Source: Rhizoctonia solani
Lineage: Eukaryota; Basidiomycota; Agaricomycetes; Cantharellales; Ceratobasidiaceae
Length of the DNA stretch: 64,000 bases
NCBI RefSeq assembly: GCF_016906535.1
Contig: NC_057373.1
Span: 1-64,000, forward strand
Direction of reading: 5' to 3'
The notes beneath the pieces were generated by a model. That model was not told where the DNA came from. It worked only from the letters and a program-made list of their open reading frames with translations, and did no database searches. Positions 32,876 through 46,275 of the stretch are shown here, one piece after another (position 1 is the first letter of the stretch; the number at the start of each line of letters is the position of its first letter). The translations under genes and the position numbers were made by a program.

Positions 32876-34773
32876 AGCTCCTGAACTTTCGATCCAAGAG
32901 TGTGTTTTAACGGCTCGTACAAAATTGAGGTCGGTTCAAGGAACGTCTTTTTATAGCTTTCTGCCGTATGCATCACGCGATCGGTGAAGATGATCGAAGG
33001 AACCTACCATGAGGCCCCGCATTTAGAATCCAAGATAGGAGTTACAAGAATTATTCAATTCAAACAATTACTACAATACTCTTCCCTCTTCACCCGGCTT
33101 GAATCTGCTGGCTCGATGCACCGGCATGGCTGACCCTGTACACTAAGCATTCGAGCGGATCAGAAGCGGTCGGCAGTTTACTCAGGCTTCCAAAAATTCC
33201 GTAACTAGTGGGTGCCCATATGCGCTCGTGGTAGCAGCCTATTTTTAATACAAGAAACGCAACCGCAAGCTGATTCGGAAGAATGTTGAACCACTGTGAA
33301 TTCCCACTCTAATTCTCTGGTACAGGATCGAAGTGTCCCACCTAGCTGAGATAGTCCTGACGCACCAAGATATTATACGAAAATAAAGGAAGAGACAAAA
33401 AGAGTTACTCAAGTAGGTATGCAATAGAAAGGAGGGTAGAAGCTGATTTAGTGAGGGGTCGCAGTTGATAAGCGTACCACGCCAACCGAGCTGGGTAGAA
33501 GGAAACTAGAAAATGACGTCGGCCTCCACGAAGTTCCCCGTCTAGATTTACAGGGTTGGGATGAAGTGTATTATACGAAGTTTTCTTAAGATGTGTCTTG
33601 GCTAATACATCTCTTACCTTTCGCAATAATTTATACCCGGGTTCCCCCGAGGTCCATTGCATAATTAGTTATCGTGTGGGAGTATTGTTAGTACGTCTGT
33701 CAAAATATCGCGTCTACACTCATGACGCGACCTGGAAAGTATGTGGCTGTCGAAGCGATAAGTGAAAGGATACATACGAGTTCTGAGTTTCTGCCGTGTG
33801 CACCATGAGCACATGTACAATGTACATGCGAATTCGAACGTGTAGTAACGCAGAGAATGCTACCATGTGCATTTGGTTTTTCACATCTGACCCGTGAGGA
33901 TCGCAGAAGTTCCAGAAGTCTAGCCTTGTATGAAAGATGTGAGGCAACCAAGTACAAGATGTTGCGGAACCTGTCAACTCGTTATATCTTCCTAGAATCA
34001 ACGTATTATCTTCTGTCTTTGGTCTCCCAGCCGCGTAGGTTCAAGAGCCGCGTTATTTGATGAGCCTGACTACATATTCAAGTAGTGACTATCATTCTTC
34101 AGCATTGAAGTTATTTCTCTATTTGGTAGCTGCCCTAATTTAAGTGGCATAGTGATCGTAAATATACAGAGTTAGAATTCGGCATAGAATTTCGGTCGTT
34201 GCGGCCGAGACCAAAGAGCCAATCGTGTCTATTACCGGGGTATCCCAGCTGCAGGAAGTTCGTCAAGTCATGATTATGTCCCCAGATAGCCAGATCACAT
34301 TCTCCCAAGCTTGCGGTTGCCATATGAATACGATGAACATCAGCACATGGCAGAAAAAGGCCGAGGATTCTAGTCAGTTTGTGCCTGACTGCCCATTTTA
34401 TCAGAGCTTCCTAGTTGTTCATAAGAGTTTCCTGGATGTTGGGGGCGAAGAAGATGGTTGAGGGGCATAAATTAAAAGAGCTAAACAAGCTGCTGAGGCG
34501 ATACGGGCTCTTTCCGTGTGATAGTGATAATACTCAGCAGTCATACACCAAGACATCTAGCCAAAATGCCAAGTCAGTGCTTATATATGCCCTGCGTTAA
34601 AGCAGTAGAACTCTCTGTTTATTCGTAGTGGACCAAAAACAGGCAAATACTATTGTCGAGGTGATCATTGATGAGACAAACAGAGGATGTCAATTTATGA
34701 CTAAGCAATACGTTAAGCGCTGACCCTGAACGGAAGCTGACGCGTTCAAGCGATCGTCTCACTCATCCTCGAC
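32876..34773. other. Intergenic, no confident gene
   Basis: About 1.9 kb. The 86-codon minus frame at 33405-33662 (MQWTSGEPGYKLLRKV...) has ordinary amino-acid composition but matches nothing I recognise; it could be a gene scrap. The right part should hold the RPN2 promoter. Confidence 0.4.
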
Positions 34774-37700
34774 ATGGTAGCTCATCCTCGAACTTCAGCT
34801 GCTGGAATTCTGGCATTATTAGCAGAGCCAGAACTCGAAATTAAACAAAGAGCTATTGTTGAGCTCATTCAACTTATTCCTGACTTTTGGGCTGAGATTT
34901 CAGAGGAGATATCGGCCATGTGAGCATTTACGCGTCTTATTGGACCGTCGATTCGTTAATTAATCTGTTTAAACATTTACAGCGAAGCTCTTTCAGAATC
35001 AAGTGACCTCCAACCAGCAGCACGCGAAAATGCAGCTCTGGTTGCGAGCAAGGTCTACTATTACCTAGGCCAGTACGATGATGCCCTTTCATTTGCTTTG
35101 CGGGCCGGGAACGCATTCGAGGCCGAATTGAAACAAGAAAAGTCTGCCGAATACGCAGAGACCATAGTTTGTGAGCTGTCTGTTTATTTAATTGATCAAT
35201 TCTGACGCATCTATAGCCAATGCGATTGATAGATACATCGCCCAACGAGTAGAATTTGCTGAAACGACCGACCCTTCAACACTCCCCAACTCTGGTGCTG
35301 ATTCCGACAAGATCGACTCTCGCCTAAGATCGATTATTGAGCGCATATTCACTCTTGCCATTGAAGGAGGAGACGTACGTCAGGCTCTGGGTATTGCATT
35401 GGAGTCCTCGCGCCTGGATATTGTCACTAGGATCTTCGAACACACACACGATACCGAACTTCTTTCATATGCGATGGACGCGGTGCTCGATGTCGGATTC
35501 AACCTTGCGACTCGAAACCGGGTCTTACACCATCTCTGCCCACTCTTCCCACTCCCTAAGCCTGGTGCCAACTACACTATCGCTCTTACCCGCCTCCATG
35601 TCGCACTTGCCACACCTTCTGTCACGAATCCGCTCTTCCAGAAGCTTATCGAAAGCGGAGACAAAACCAACCGTCTCCTGGCTTGCCAACTCGCTTTCGA
35701 TCTTGTCGAAGGATCTACCCAAGATTTTCTTCGCATCGTATCCAATTCCCTCCCCTCCGGTGAAAACTACGAACTCATTCGACAAATCCTTTCCGGTGCC
35801 GATTCTATCAGGCTCAAGCTTGATTTCCTCCAACGAAATAACAAGGTCGACCTCGCCATCTTGAAGCACACTAAGGAATCGCTCGAGCATAGGAGCAGTG
35901 TGTACCATAACGCGCTCACTTTGAGTAACGCGTTCATGCACGCTGGGACGACAAGCGATGTGTTCCTTCGTAATAACCTCGACTGGCTGGGACGAGCCAG
36001 CAACTGGTCTAAATTCAGCGCAACCGGCGCTTTTGGAGTTATCCACAAGGGCAATGTCGCCCAGGCTATGGAGCTATTGGGACCGTATCTTCCTGGAGCA
36101 TCGAGTGGTGCAGGATCAAGCCCATTTAGCGAGGGAGGCGCATTATTTGCGTTGGGTATTGTTCATGCTGGCCGTGGAAGTGAAGTTGAAGGCTTTTTGA
36201 GGGAAAAGGTTCGGCAAGCGGCTGGCGGCGAAGTTGTTCAGCATGGCGCAGCGTTGGGATTGGGCATTGCCGGTATGGCGAGTCGATCCGAAGGTTCGTA
36301 TTTGGCAGTTCATATGTTCCGCTTCTATGCTGAACTCCCCGCGTTTGATAGAGGCATATGATGAGCTCAAGGAAGTCTTATTCACCGACAGTGCCATCGC
36401 ATCCGAGGCCGCTGCATACGCCATGGGTCTGGTGATGCTTGGCTCTGGACAACAAAAAGCTACTGATGAGATGCTCGCATATGCTCATGAAACGCAACAC
36501 GAGAAGATCATTCGTGGTCTTGCTATTGGAGTGGCCTTCTTGTACTATGGTCGTCAGGAATCTGCGGATACTGTGATTGAAAACGCGCTGAAGGAGAAGG
36601 TAAGGCTATTTAAGTGAGATTCCTAAATTGGTTATCTTACTATCGTCTAATTTAGGACCCACTTCTCCGATATGGTGGTGTTTATACCTTGGCCCTCGCC
36701 TATGCTGGAACCGGAGATTCTCGCGCAGTTCGAAAGCTTCTCCACGTCGCTGTATCTGACACCTCGGACGACGTTCGTCGAGCGGCCGTAACTGCACTTG
36801 CCTTCCTTCTCTTTAAGAGCCCGACTCAAGTACCAAGGATCGTCCAACTTTTGAGCGAGAGTTACAACCCCCATGTCAGGTGCGGTGCGACCCTCGCCCT
36901 CGGCCTGGCGTGCGCAGGAACCGGGCTCCAGGATGCTATCGATCTACTACAGCCTATGACCAAAGACCCTGTCGACTTTGTCCGCCAAGGCGCATTTATT
37001 TCACTCGGCATGATCCTCGTTCAGCAATCCGAGGCTTCTTCGCCCTCGCTTTCGTCCACTAGAGCGTTATACCACAAGATCGTTTCGGACAAGCACGAGG
37101 ATCCGATGGCTAGGTTTGGTGCCGCCCTTGGACAGGGATTCATTGATGCCGGGGGACGAAACTGCAGCATTTCGCTCCAGAGCAGGACGGGAAGTGGCAA
37201 TATGAGTGCCATCGTGGGGATGGTTCTATTTTGCCAGTTCTGGTACTGGTACCCCCTTGCCCACTGTGCATGCCTCGCCTTTGAGCCTACAGGTGTCATC
37301 GGGCTTACCGAGGAACTCAAGGTAAAGTTCATAGTTTAAAGTTAAATTGCCTTGGGTTAAATTATGATTAGACTCCCTCGTTCGAATTTGTTTCGAATGC
37401 CCGTCCGGCGTTGTTCGCGTACCCCGCGGCGGTAAAGCCACCGACCAAAGAAACGGTCGAAAAGGTCGCGACAGCTGTGCTTTCAACGACCGCCAAGGCC
37501 AAGGCGCGCGAAAAGACTAAGGAAAAGGAAAAGGCTGCCAACGATGGAGAGCGCATGGATACGGTACGGCCTAAATCTCCCCGCACATGCTATTGAAAGA
37601 AATGAAATTTGAATTTGTTGGTTAGGATGAGAGTCCTGCGGCCGCAGCTCAAGACGATGAAATGAAGGTCGACGAGCCCGCACCGGCGCCCACGCCTAAA

Positions 37701-38078
37701 CGGGCTGGACCCGCACCAACGTCGGAGACACTTCAAAACCTCTCGCGCGTGACCCCAGCGCAGATGCAGTACATTACGTTCCCGCAGAAAGCCGATTCCA
37801 GCCCGTGCGGCCCATCGGAAAGGGCGGAGGCGGTATCGTGATGCTGGTCGATAAGAAAGAGGGCGAGCCTATCGAATGGATACAGCCATTCGGGACTGAA
37901 TCGGCCTCGACGGAAAATATGGGGGCCCAGACGGAGGGCCAGTCTCCAGCGGCTCAGCAGGGCTCGAGCAATGACGAAGCCCCTCCCCCGCCTGCTGTTC
38001 AGGTGAGTAGTTCGCTAAACGATTTTCAGGAGGCGGTTGCTTATGAGTGTTTTGTTTCAGTATTCATTCGGATCGTGA
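34774..38078 (+). CDS. RPN2: 26S proteasome regulatory subunit Rpn2 (PSMD1)
   Basis: Starts MVAHPRTSAAGILALL. An alpha-helical solenoid follows, with VYYYLGQYDDALSFALRAG, ALGIALESSRLDIV, then the PC repeats with their Gly-rich pattern (LGLGIAGM, YGGVYTLALAYAGTG, RCGATLALGLACAGTG, RQGAFISLGMILVQ, RFGAALGQGFIDAGG). Next is the conserved ISLQSRTG...VLFCQFWYWYPLAH block. The C-terminal part has a Lys/Glu stretch, an acidic AAQDDEMKVDEP segment and FQPVRPIGKGGGGI. Rpn2 is a large base scaffold of the 19S particle. One G seems to be missing near 37786 (CCCGCAGAAAGC), shifting frame just before FQPVRP. In an essential gene this is most likely a consensus error. The last exon (YSFGS, stop at 38076) is inferred. 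Confidence 0.9.
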
Positions 38079-38509
38079 TTGTAACTAATAACCTTGTATA
38101 CGCCAGCCAATTACAATTCTTTGTTCACTGCATTATGAAATATCTAAATAAGTCACCGAGGGTGAGAGGTGTAGAGTGTGCTAAGGGCCGAGCCTATTAC
38201 CCATTATTTTTGGTGTCTAGCGGTACGTTTAGTCTCCATTGCATCCAGGCTGGAGAGCATGAGAGGCGGCTTCCAAGCTTATATTGCGCCCTGTCGATCC
38301 ATCTGAGCGTTTGATTGACGCTGATTGAGGATTAGATTCGATCGATAGTGGGGCCCACATCTAGATCTGTGTAATTTACTTTAAATCTAGATCACGTGAA
38401 CAGTGAGACAACTTCCGCCACGCTGACTCATAATGTGACGACGCCCACGCCTCGCGGGAGATTCGCCGCAGAATCATCTTTCGCTGCTCAACGACTGAAC
38501 ACTAGAATA

Positions 38510-40837
38510 ATGTCTTCTGCTGCAGGTCGAGTGAGGTCGAAAAATGGGTGTTTGACGTGCAAAAAGAGGTGTGTTGGATCCAACTTGCCGTCGTCGTCAA
38601 TATGGTTCTCACAGCCACCAGGCGCAAAAAGTGTGACGAAACCCGCCCAATATGTGAAAGATGTACGAAAGCTGGGATGCAATGTCTGGGATACGAACCT
38701 GAAGGCTCCGACTCACGTCCGACGAGGGTTAGGTCAAAGGCGGCTGCTCGAGTCTCCTCGGCCGGCTCAAGAAACTCAAGTGTCCCTCGCCCATCAGCGT
38801 CTACCTCTGCAACACCCGCTTCTGCCATAACATCCCCCACGGACCCCACCTCTCCTGGCCAATCACAGCAGCTAACACAACTCCCCTTTCCTCTGATACC
38901 AAACGATGCCATATTGCCCAGTGCCGAGGAGCATATACATCCCCTGCCTGCTGAATCTCCTCAGTTCAACGATGCTATTGGAACGATGTTTTTGACTTTT
39001 CCTTCATGTCTCCTTCGCTCTCCACTCTCCCCTTCAACTCCACCTTTGGCGGCGATCCCTCGACCTGGGATGCAGGTTTACTGTCAAATGACGTCGGAGT
39101 CTGGGCTCCTCAACACTCGGAAAGTCCCGGCAATATGACACTGGACTCACAAGCCACAACCTCGCTCGCCACGTCCAACTTGGCCGATAACCAGTCGCGC
39201 AGTATGGCCCTGTACAAACCACATCAACCCCCGGCCCGCACGTCCAAGCAGATGACCTCTGGCCAGGCATCGCTCCTCAACGCCCTCTTTAGTCTCGGCC
39301 AGTCGACCCCGGACTGTATGATGCCCACGCCCAATGCTTCCTTTTCAACACCGCCCAGCACTACCAGCTCAGCCTGGCCTTCCCCCGACCAAGAGGGAGA
39401 CGAGTCTGACACGAGCGAGGATTCGGACCCCGAAGGCGTTCGGGAAATCGTATGTGGGTCGCCTACATTGGAGCCTACGGTTCAGAGCAACACTCTTCCG
39501 TTTGTGCTCTACAGCTGTGAGTAGCGTGCTCGTGTGGGGGGCTTGGTATACTGATCCAGCGCGCCGCAGATGCCACAATGGTCACTCGAACAGTCTACGA
39601 GCCGCTGAAAATGGCCTCTCATATGAGGGAATGGTTGACCGACCGATTCTACAAGTCAGAAGAATCTCGGACGGGGATTACCACGCTCGCAGGCATATTT
39701 CACACAATATGGAACCTCAAAGCGAGCCCTGCAGACTATCTTCCTCTGGCTTCGAGAATCGTTTCCCAGTTCCGCCAGAAAATAACGCAGGCGAGCTCCA
39801 CTATAAATCTCGCTACTCAGAGTGATATGGAAAGACTCACGACGCTAGGTGAAGCGTTAGAGGTGAGCGTTGAATATGGATTACTGCAAGAACTCCGATT
39901 TATCCAGAGCACAGATAATCAACCTCCAAATGCAGGCTGGGACGCTGAGGACCACAATGGAGTTGATGGCCGAGACTGCTCCGCTGTTTCGCAGCGCGTG
40001 TCCAGAGGCTCCGCATGAATTAATCGACCTCCCCGCCAAACTTACTCATCCTGACATCTCGCTGAGACATTTCGTGACCATTGACGTGATCCTGAGTGCT
40101 GCTGTTCTTCGCCCGATGCACTTCCGATACAAGACTCACTGTTCAAAGGATTTCCGAGATAGAGAAGATTGGGGCTTGCAGTGGTTCAATGGAGTCCCCG
40201 GTGAATTGATTCTCATCATGGCAAGAATAAACATGCTCGTGGTCGATTATTGGGCCAACGTTGACCCGGAGGTAATTGCGGAAATTGAACGGCAACTCAA
40301 GGAATTCAAATCTGCGCCAGGAAAATCCCCTGATGCCTATCTCATGGTCGCGCGACTTGCGGTACAGGAATGTTGGAGATTGGCTGTGCTAGTGTATTTG
40401 TATATGGTATGTGTGAGAGGTTTGAATACTGGATCACCACTAATGTTTTACAAGTGCTTATGTGGTGCGGACGCGAAAGATCCTCGAGTTGAGAAGGCCC
40501 AGAGGAGTTTCATGAGAGTCCTAGACCGAACGAAACCCAATCGTACCCCCGACGTATTCCTTCTGGCACCAATGACGATTGTAAGCCGCCGCCCCCCTTG
40601 ACCACCTTTCATCCTAACCACCATATCCAACAGGTTGGTCGGGCAACCTATCGCCCTCGGGAACGCGATATCATTCGCCGGAGACTATTAAATATCCAAG
40701 AGTGCGCGCATCCCGGAACGTGCGGGAACGACGCTGTCCGGATTCTCGAGGCCATGTGGACGAGGTCTGATGCTGAGGGTCGCTCGGTGGTTTGGAGTGA
40801 TGGGAGGCTTGCCGTCCGATCCGTTTGTGGCATTTAG
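38510..40837 (+). CDS. Zn(II)2Cys6 fungal transcription factor (TF2)
   Basis: MSSAAGRVRSKNGCLTCKKR, an intron, then RKKCDETRPICERCTKAGMQC completes the six-Cys zinc cluster. The Ser/Thr/Pro linker contains TSGQASLLNALFSLG and an acidic DESDTSEDSDPEG patch. The regulatory domain follows with VYEPLK, WGLQWFNGVPGELI, RLAVQECWRLAVLVYLYM, VLDRTKPNRTPDVF, RPRERDIIRR and a C-terminal RSVCGI. Introns sit at the same places as in TF1 and TF3. The frame changes once inside the linker at a T5 run (38989-38993); one extra T would restore it. It follows RPN2 by about 430 bp on the same strand. Regulated genes are unknown. Confidence 0.87.
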
Positions 40838-42543
40838 ACGTTATGTTTTTGTTCGCTTTTATAATGTCGGTCATGCATATGGGTTGCATGTGTAGATTAT
40901 GAATGGCCTCCTGGCTGATTGGATTTTTTTCTGTCGTTTATGGTTAGTGGTTCGTCATGTTATTATTGCTTTGTACGGACCTTGCATCACCTTGGTTTCT
41001 TCGACAATATACATATCATAAATGTCATGTGCTCTAATTTTCCCAGTTATAATATAAAAGTGCTCAAGGTATACGGTGCATACGTGTCGACAAGGATGGT
41101 GGAACCCAGAGTTGAGGCTCGGCCGTCTGAGGTGATTGTAAGAGCCTATCGAGCTCGATCTGAACGCCCTCAAAGTGACCCCCTAAACTTGTCCGCATTC
41201 GTAGCCCCATTATGAACCAGGTATAGCGGTCGCACAGGATATATAGCACCTGTAGATGCAAACTTTGTAACGTGGATATCCCAGAGCGAGATACGCTTTC
41301 AGCTGGCCATAAGCGATGTGAGTGGATTCATGGCAAGTTTTAAATGTGACCCGCAAAGCAGAAGGAAATCATAGAGAGCGTTTGCTAGCGGGAAGCAGTC
41401 GAATGATGTGACTTTGATGCGACACACATTAGCCAACGGATTCCTCGGAGTTGACAGGGGGACACTTTCGATATGCCACAGTTAAGGGGGGAAGGGAGAT
41501 CGTTACGCCCAACCAGGACATGAATCGATCCTATGCCCCTCTATATAGCCCCCCCCCCCCAATCTCCGATCTGCATGTGGCCCTCCACATGCGCCAGATC
41601 TCAACCCTCACTTGCGCGCCAGCCGCACTAATAATACAATTCCACATGACAGCAACCCTGATGTTATTCAGACTTGTCATCATGTTTATGCCAAAGCGCG
41701 CTGGGTGCGACCTTGACTTGCGATCAGCCGCGCGGGTAACCCCAATGACCCAATCGCGTCATCCAGATACACGGGCACGTGAATCTTGTTCGGCAAGATT
41801 TACCCTGTCGCTGAGATTGAGCAAGGACTTTGCGACAATTTAGTTCTGATAGAATATACCATAATTGGAACTGGTTAATCAGCCGTACGGATACCGGGGT
41901 GCTTCCGCAATCGCAGGATGTGGATGGACTTGGATAAAAAGTATCTCAAAAATAAGCGAAGTATAGTGTAGGGAATCGAAGCTGTATGCGCTCCACAAAC
42001 TATGCACTAGAAGGGGAGGGGGGTTTAGCCTACTCTGGCCTGGCTTTAAGCTGATCCAACCTCCGCCTCTACTGTAAACTTAGTCATATCGATGAGGAAC
42101 ATTGTTTTTTCGGAGCTCAAATGTATTTATGTTCTGCGGAGGTTGTAGTTGGGCCTCTAAAACTATAAGAGTTATTTATAGCTTGCTATCATTCGCGATA
42201 TCTGTAGGGCTTCGTTCTCTGACCCCTGATAGCTCAAGAAGCTCTTGGTATGCTAATCCAGCATTAAAATCTCAAGGAGACGAACGTTCAAAGGCGAATG
42301 TTGGATAAGCCCGTGTGGAATTAGGTTCTACTTCCGTTGCTAGTTGCATAAGAGCCAACTCCAACCATTGGTTTAATTCGAATTCTGGTAGAACTTGGCG
42401 TGATCGCTGTTGAGAATATGAATGCGCGTGATGCACGGTATGATATGATTATCAATCAATGCGGCACTTTATAATGATGTACAAGGTGTATATTTTATGC
42501 ACCGCTGTTAAATAATATTACTAAAAGGTATCTTGCGCGCGGC
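40838..42543. other. Intergenic, no gene seen
   Basis: About 1.7 kb, with a run of 14 C's near 41550 and only short frames without resemblance to families. Confidence 0.45.
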
Positions 42544-42786
42544 TTATAAAATTTCACAGGTGTGGCGAAACAGCAAAGAAGTCTGGTTGGCATCATACAT
42601 TATGACTATAGTGATCAGGGCAGAAATGAGACCATACCCGCACAAATTTATATCCAGGCCATCTTGGTGCGCATATTCTACTAGGCATATATCTACGTTC
42701 AGAATGAGTAATAAGCTAAGAACTAGGAAGCCCAGAACTATTGCAATACGAGCTTTAGTTTCATTCCACCTAATTAAATCGATCAC
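42544..42786 (-). CDS. Possible small membrane protein or fragment
   Basis: An 80-codon frame with a convincing hydrophobic profile: a charged start (MIDLIRWNETKARI), a first membrane-type stretch (AIVLGFLVLSLLLILNV), a polar loop, then a second (GLISALITIVIMY). It could be two helices of a larger, otherwise decayed membrane protein. I do not recognise the family, and no neighbouring exons were found. Confidence 0.3.
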   Translation of the reverse strand: MIDLIRWNETKARIAIVLGFLVLSLLLILNVDICLVEYAHQDGLDINLCGYGLISALITIVIMYDANQTSLLFRHTCEIL

Positions 42787-43365
42787 AGTGGGTTTCCTAG
42801 GCCCATATATGTGTAAAGTGTATGCAACTGCCTATTAAAACGAAACTAGAAAGGTGCGATGCCTTCCTGATGCCAATATGAAGTTGAAGGCAAAATTCAG
42901 CGTCATAAAGCGCAACGCCAAGAAATTAGAAATACGCCTGATACCTTGTCCGTTGCCCCTGTGAATGTTAATGGGCGGCCAAATACCCGACGCGCCACGC
43001 GACTTGAAATTCAATCCTGGTCCTATGCGTACTAATTCTCGAGGCAGCTCGAGTTATGCGTCTATCTCCCTGCAGACTATTGTACATTCAGATACAGAAA
43101 CAAACTCAGCACTCTCTTGCGACTTCACAGTCCTTGGATCTTTTTAGATTTTGCGACTAAATCATATATCAACATACTCAGAAAGGATGGTCGTTCAACC
43201 TTCCTTCCAATCCCCTACCTACAACTACAAGACTCACTTAATGAAGAAAAAAGAACTGGCTTCGACCAAATATCTCCGGTTAGAATTTGCGATTTTTTTA
43301 CCCTCACTTTTAGCGGCTCATTCCCTTTCTATAACCCGGACCGTCCATAGCATAGTGCCAATACT
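42787..43365. other. Intergenic upstream of KRE6/SKN1
   Basis: No gene seen; presumably the promoter region of the glucan synthesis gene. Confidence 0.4.
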
Positions 43366-45833
43366 ATGGATGGCTCATACTCAAATCTTCCGCTTTGGGT
43401 AATGCAGGAGATTCAAGTGTTGGGCCTGATATGACAGGCCCGAACATCTCAAGCAACTCGCTCCCAGCGTCTCTAAAATGGGTGCACTCAGAATCTCCAG
43501 AAAGAGGACCGATTAGGCCGGCAATCGCGCGCCACCAGCCTCTTCAGGTGGGATTCAGAATGCAGTATAGGCATAGCGAGAGTTTTGACTGAATTTACGG
43601 TGTGTAGATGCTCCAAGGAGCTTTGAACCCACCTTCGCAATCAAACGGAAAATCCGAGTCCGACAGCAAACCCTCTCAAACCTTATTTTTCAAGAGCGTA
43701 TGCCTTAGGCCCTGATCCAGCTCGTTGGGGCATGGGATCAGTTATCGATGATGATATAGTAGGTAGACCTTTCAGTACTGTGCATAACGGTAGCTTTTAT
43801 GCATGTAACGTAGGAACCCGATGATCATCTACACAATCCTGACCCGGCCAGAGACCGAAAACTTGACCGACATGTATCATTCTCGATGCGTGGGCTATAT
43901 AATGTCGGCTGCTTAGCGATCTTAATCATTTCAGTTCTGATGCTTTTGTACGTAGCTGTCCAAGATCTGCTAGAACTATTTACTCACTAGTATGTTGGGC
44001 TTAGTGCTGGATATCCCATCATAACGTACCTGTCAAATGCTCAGCTTTCCACCCTCGGTGCATATAATCTGGGCGGGATCAATGCCAGCGGGCAGGTCCC
44101 AGAGATCCCGGGATTTCGAGGTATGATCACACGATTTGTAGTGCAAGTTTACAGATCGCTTATTAGCTGATTAATACGGACACAGGACTTATTGATAGAG
44201 ATACGCCGAAGTCCGCATATACTCGCGCATCTCACGTGGACGGAACAACGTATGACTTGGTTTTTAGCGACGAATTTAACGTAGAAGGTAGAAGTTTTTA
44301 TCCTGGCGATGACCCCTACTGGGAAGCAGTTGACCTTCACTATTGGTACGTGCGTTACTGCTTCGTAGTGACATTGAATTTATTGATGTCGCTCGTAGGG
44401 TAACAAACAACATCGAATGGTATGACCCCGCTCAGGTCACCACTACCGGTGGCTCGCTACGCATCGATCTGGACCAGAGGAGCAACCACGACATGAACTA
44501 TACTGGTGGCGTGCTATCGACGTGGAATAAGTTTTGTTTTACCGAGGGATATATTGAAGGTAAATATATAATTTTTACAGCCGTATTGAGCAAACTGCAA
44601 CTCACTCATGTAGCCAATATATCACTTCCTGGGGCTTCCAATGTATTTGGTCTTTGGCCGGCATTTTGGATGATGGGCAACCTCGGTCGGGCTGGCTATG
44701 GCGCCTCCCTCGAAGGAACATGGCCCTATACATACGAGTTAGTCTCATATCTCTAGTTGTGTAGCTATGAATACTAAGCTATCACTCTACACCCAAAGCA
44801 CTTGTGATGTCGGAACACTTGCGAATCAAACTGATCCGAGAACAAATCTCCCAGCTGCTGCTCATGTTGGTGGGCCTACTGGAACGAATGGAGAGATGTC
44901 GTATCTTCCAGGTCAACGGCTCTCAGCCTGTACTTGTACCTCCGAGTCTGATGGAACTGATGGTAGGCAAATGGTTCACCCGGGGCCAAAGAGGGCAGAC
45001 GGGAGCTATATAGGCCGGAGTGCGCCTGAAATTGATGTGTTTGAGGCGGCTGTCGATACAAGCACCCTCATTGGCCACGTCAGCCAGAGTGGGCAATGGT
45101 CAGTATGAGCTCTGCATAGTGATACGGTTTTTAACAAGTTGCATCACTAGGGCACCTTTCAACGCTGCTTTTCGCTGGGATAACGCCACAAACCTGGTTA
45201 TATATGACCAGGAGAATTCTCATCTGAACACGTTTATTGGAAACGAGCGACAGCGAACGACTTCGGTCATCACCAACACAAATCAACAGTGCTATACCGC
45301 TAGCGGAGGATGCTTCCAGACTTATGGAACAGAGTACAAGACTGGCAACGATGGTTATATACAATGGGTGACTGATAACTCCCCGGTGTTCACGGTCAAA
45401 GCTGCCGGCCTGGGACCGGATTCGGCAATGCAAATTGGACCACGACCGGTGCCGCCGGAGCCCATGGTGAGATACCAAGATGCTAGCAGTGTGATTTTTG
45501 CTAAGCCTTTTAGTATATTCTGCTCAATCTGGGCATGTCTTATAACTTCGGGCCGATTGACCTTGAGCACCTGGTGTTCCCTGCCTATATGCTGGTAGAT
45601 TATGTTCGAGTGTATCAACCCTCTGGAAAATGGAACATAGGGTGCAACCCTAAAGAATATCCAACAGCCGATTACATCAATACGTTCGTACAATTTGACT
45701 CATAACCACCACGGTTCCCTGACTTTATATCCCATATAGGTATGTAGAAGCATACACAAACCCCAATATAACCACCTGGGTCGATGACTACAAACAAAGA
45801 GTTCCCAAGAATAGGTTGATTGATCAGTGCTAA
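43366..45833 (+). CDS. KRE6: Beta-glucan synthesis-associated protein, KRE6/SKN1 family (GH16-like)
   Basis: A type II membrane protein. The start [10 protein letters not shown] is followed by a Ser/Pro-rich cytosolic tail, [27 protein letters not shown], and one membrane helix ([15 protein letters not shown]...). The lumenal domain has [96 protein letters not shown], and the GH16 signature PEIDVFEA (Glu-x-Asp-x-x-Glu). It continues with VSQSGQWAPFN and ends NRLIDQC. The family acts in the secretory pathway in beta-1,6-glucan assembly. Two homopolymers in the N-terminal part break the frame as given: TTT at 43394-43396 (expect one more T) and T5 at 43686-43690 (expect one fewer). Confidence 0.88.
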
Positions 45834-46275
45834 GGGATCCTTTATTCCATTTAATCTTATTTCTGATTAGTAGAAATGCGATTCTCATAATATATACAGC
45901 AACCTCACTTCAAGGTTATCCTTTGCCAAGTTCGTACTAGTTTGTGAGGGGGCCCAGTGCTTTTGAGATAAAAGAAGTTATTTACAGTCTTTGTGACTAT
46001 GAATCGCAAGAAAACTCTTGAGTTACACACGTTGTGAGGTGACTTCTTTGGCCCAGAGAGGAAAAAAAAGAAGTCGGAATAGTCTCCCCCGGGGCATAGC
46101 CGTCGATATTAAGCTCCCCGGTATGAATGTCCCATCCATTCCTGTATTGTCAAAATTTGAGTTGTTCATTTTCAAATTTCAGTCTTTGACCATAAAACTG
46201 ACTGTCTGGAAAGGAATTGAGCCGCTACAAAGACGTTAATACATGCACGGAAGTAGGTACTTGTGGGGTACTCAC
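45834..46275. other. Intergenic between KRE6 and the tannase remnant
   Basis: About 440 bp. It may include decayed 3' sequence of the tannase gene, but I see no continuous match. Confidence 0.4.

Noticed and set aside
39578..40018. Separate small genes at each exon-sized ORF of TF2 (and likewise TF1, TF3, TF4)
   Set aside because: They join through clean GT-AG introns into one regulator, with exon order shared by all family members.
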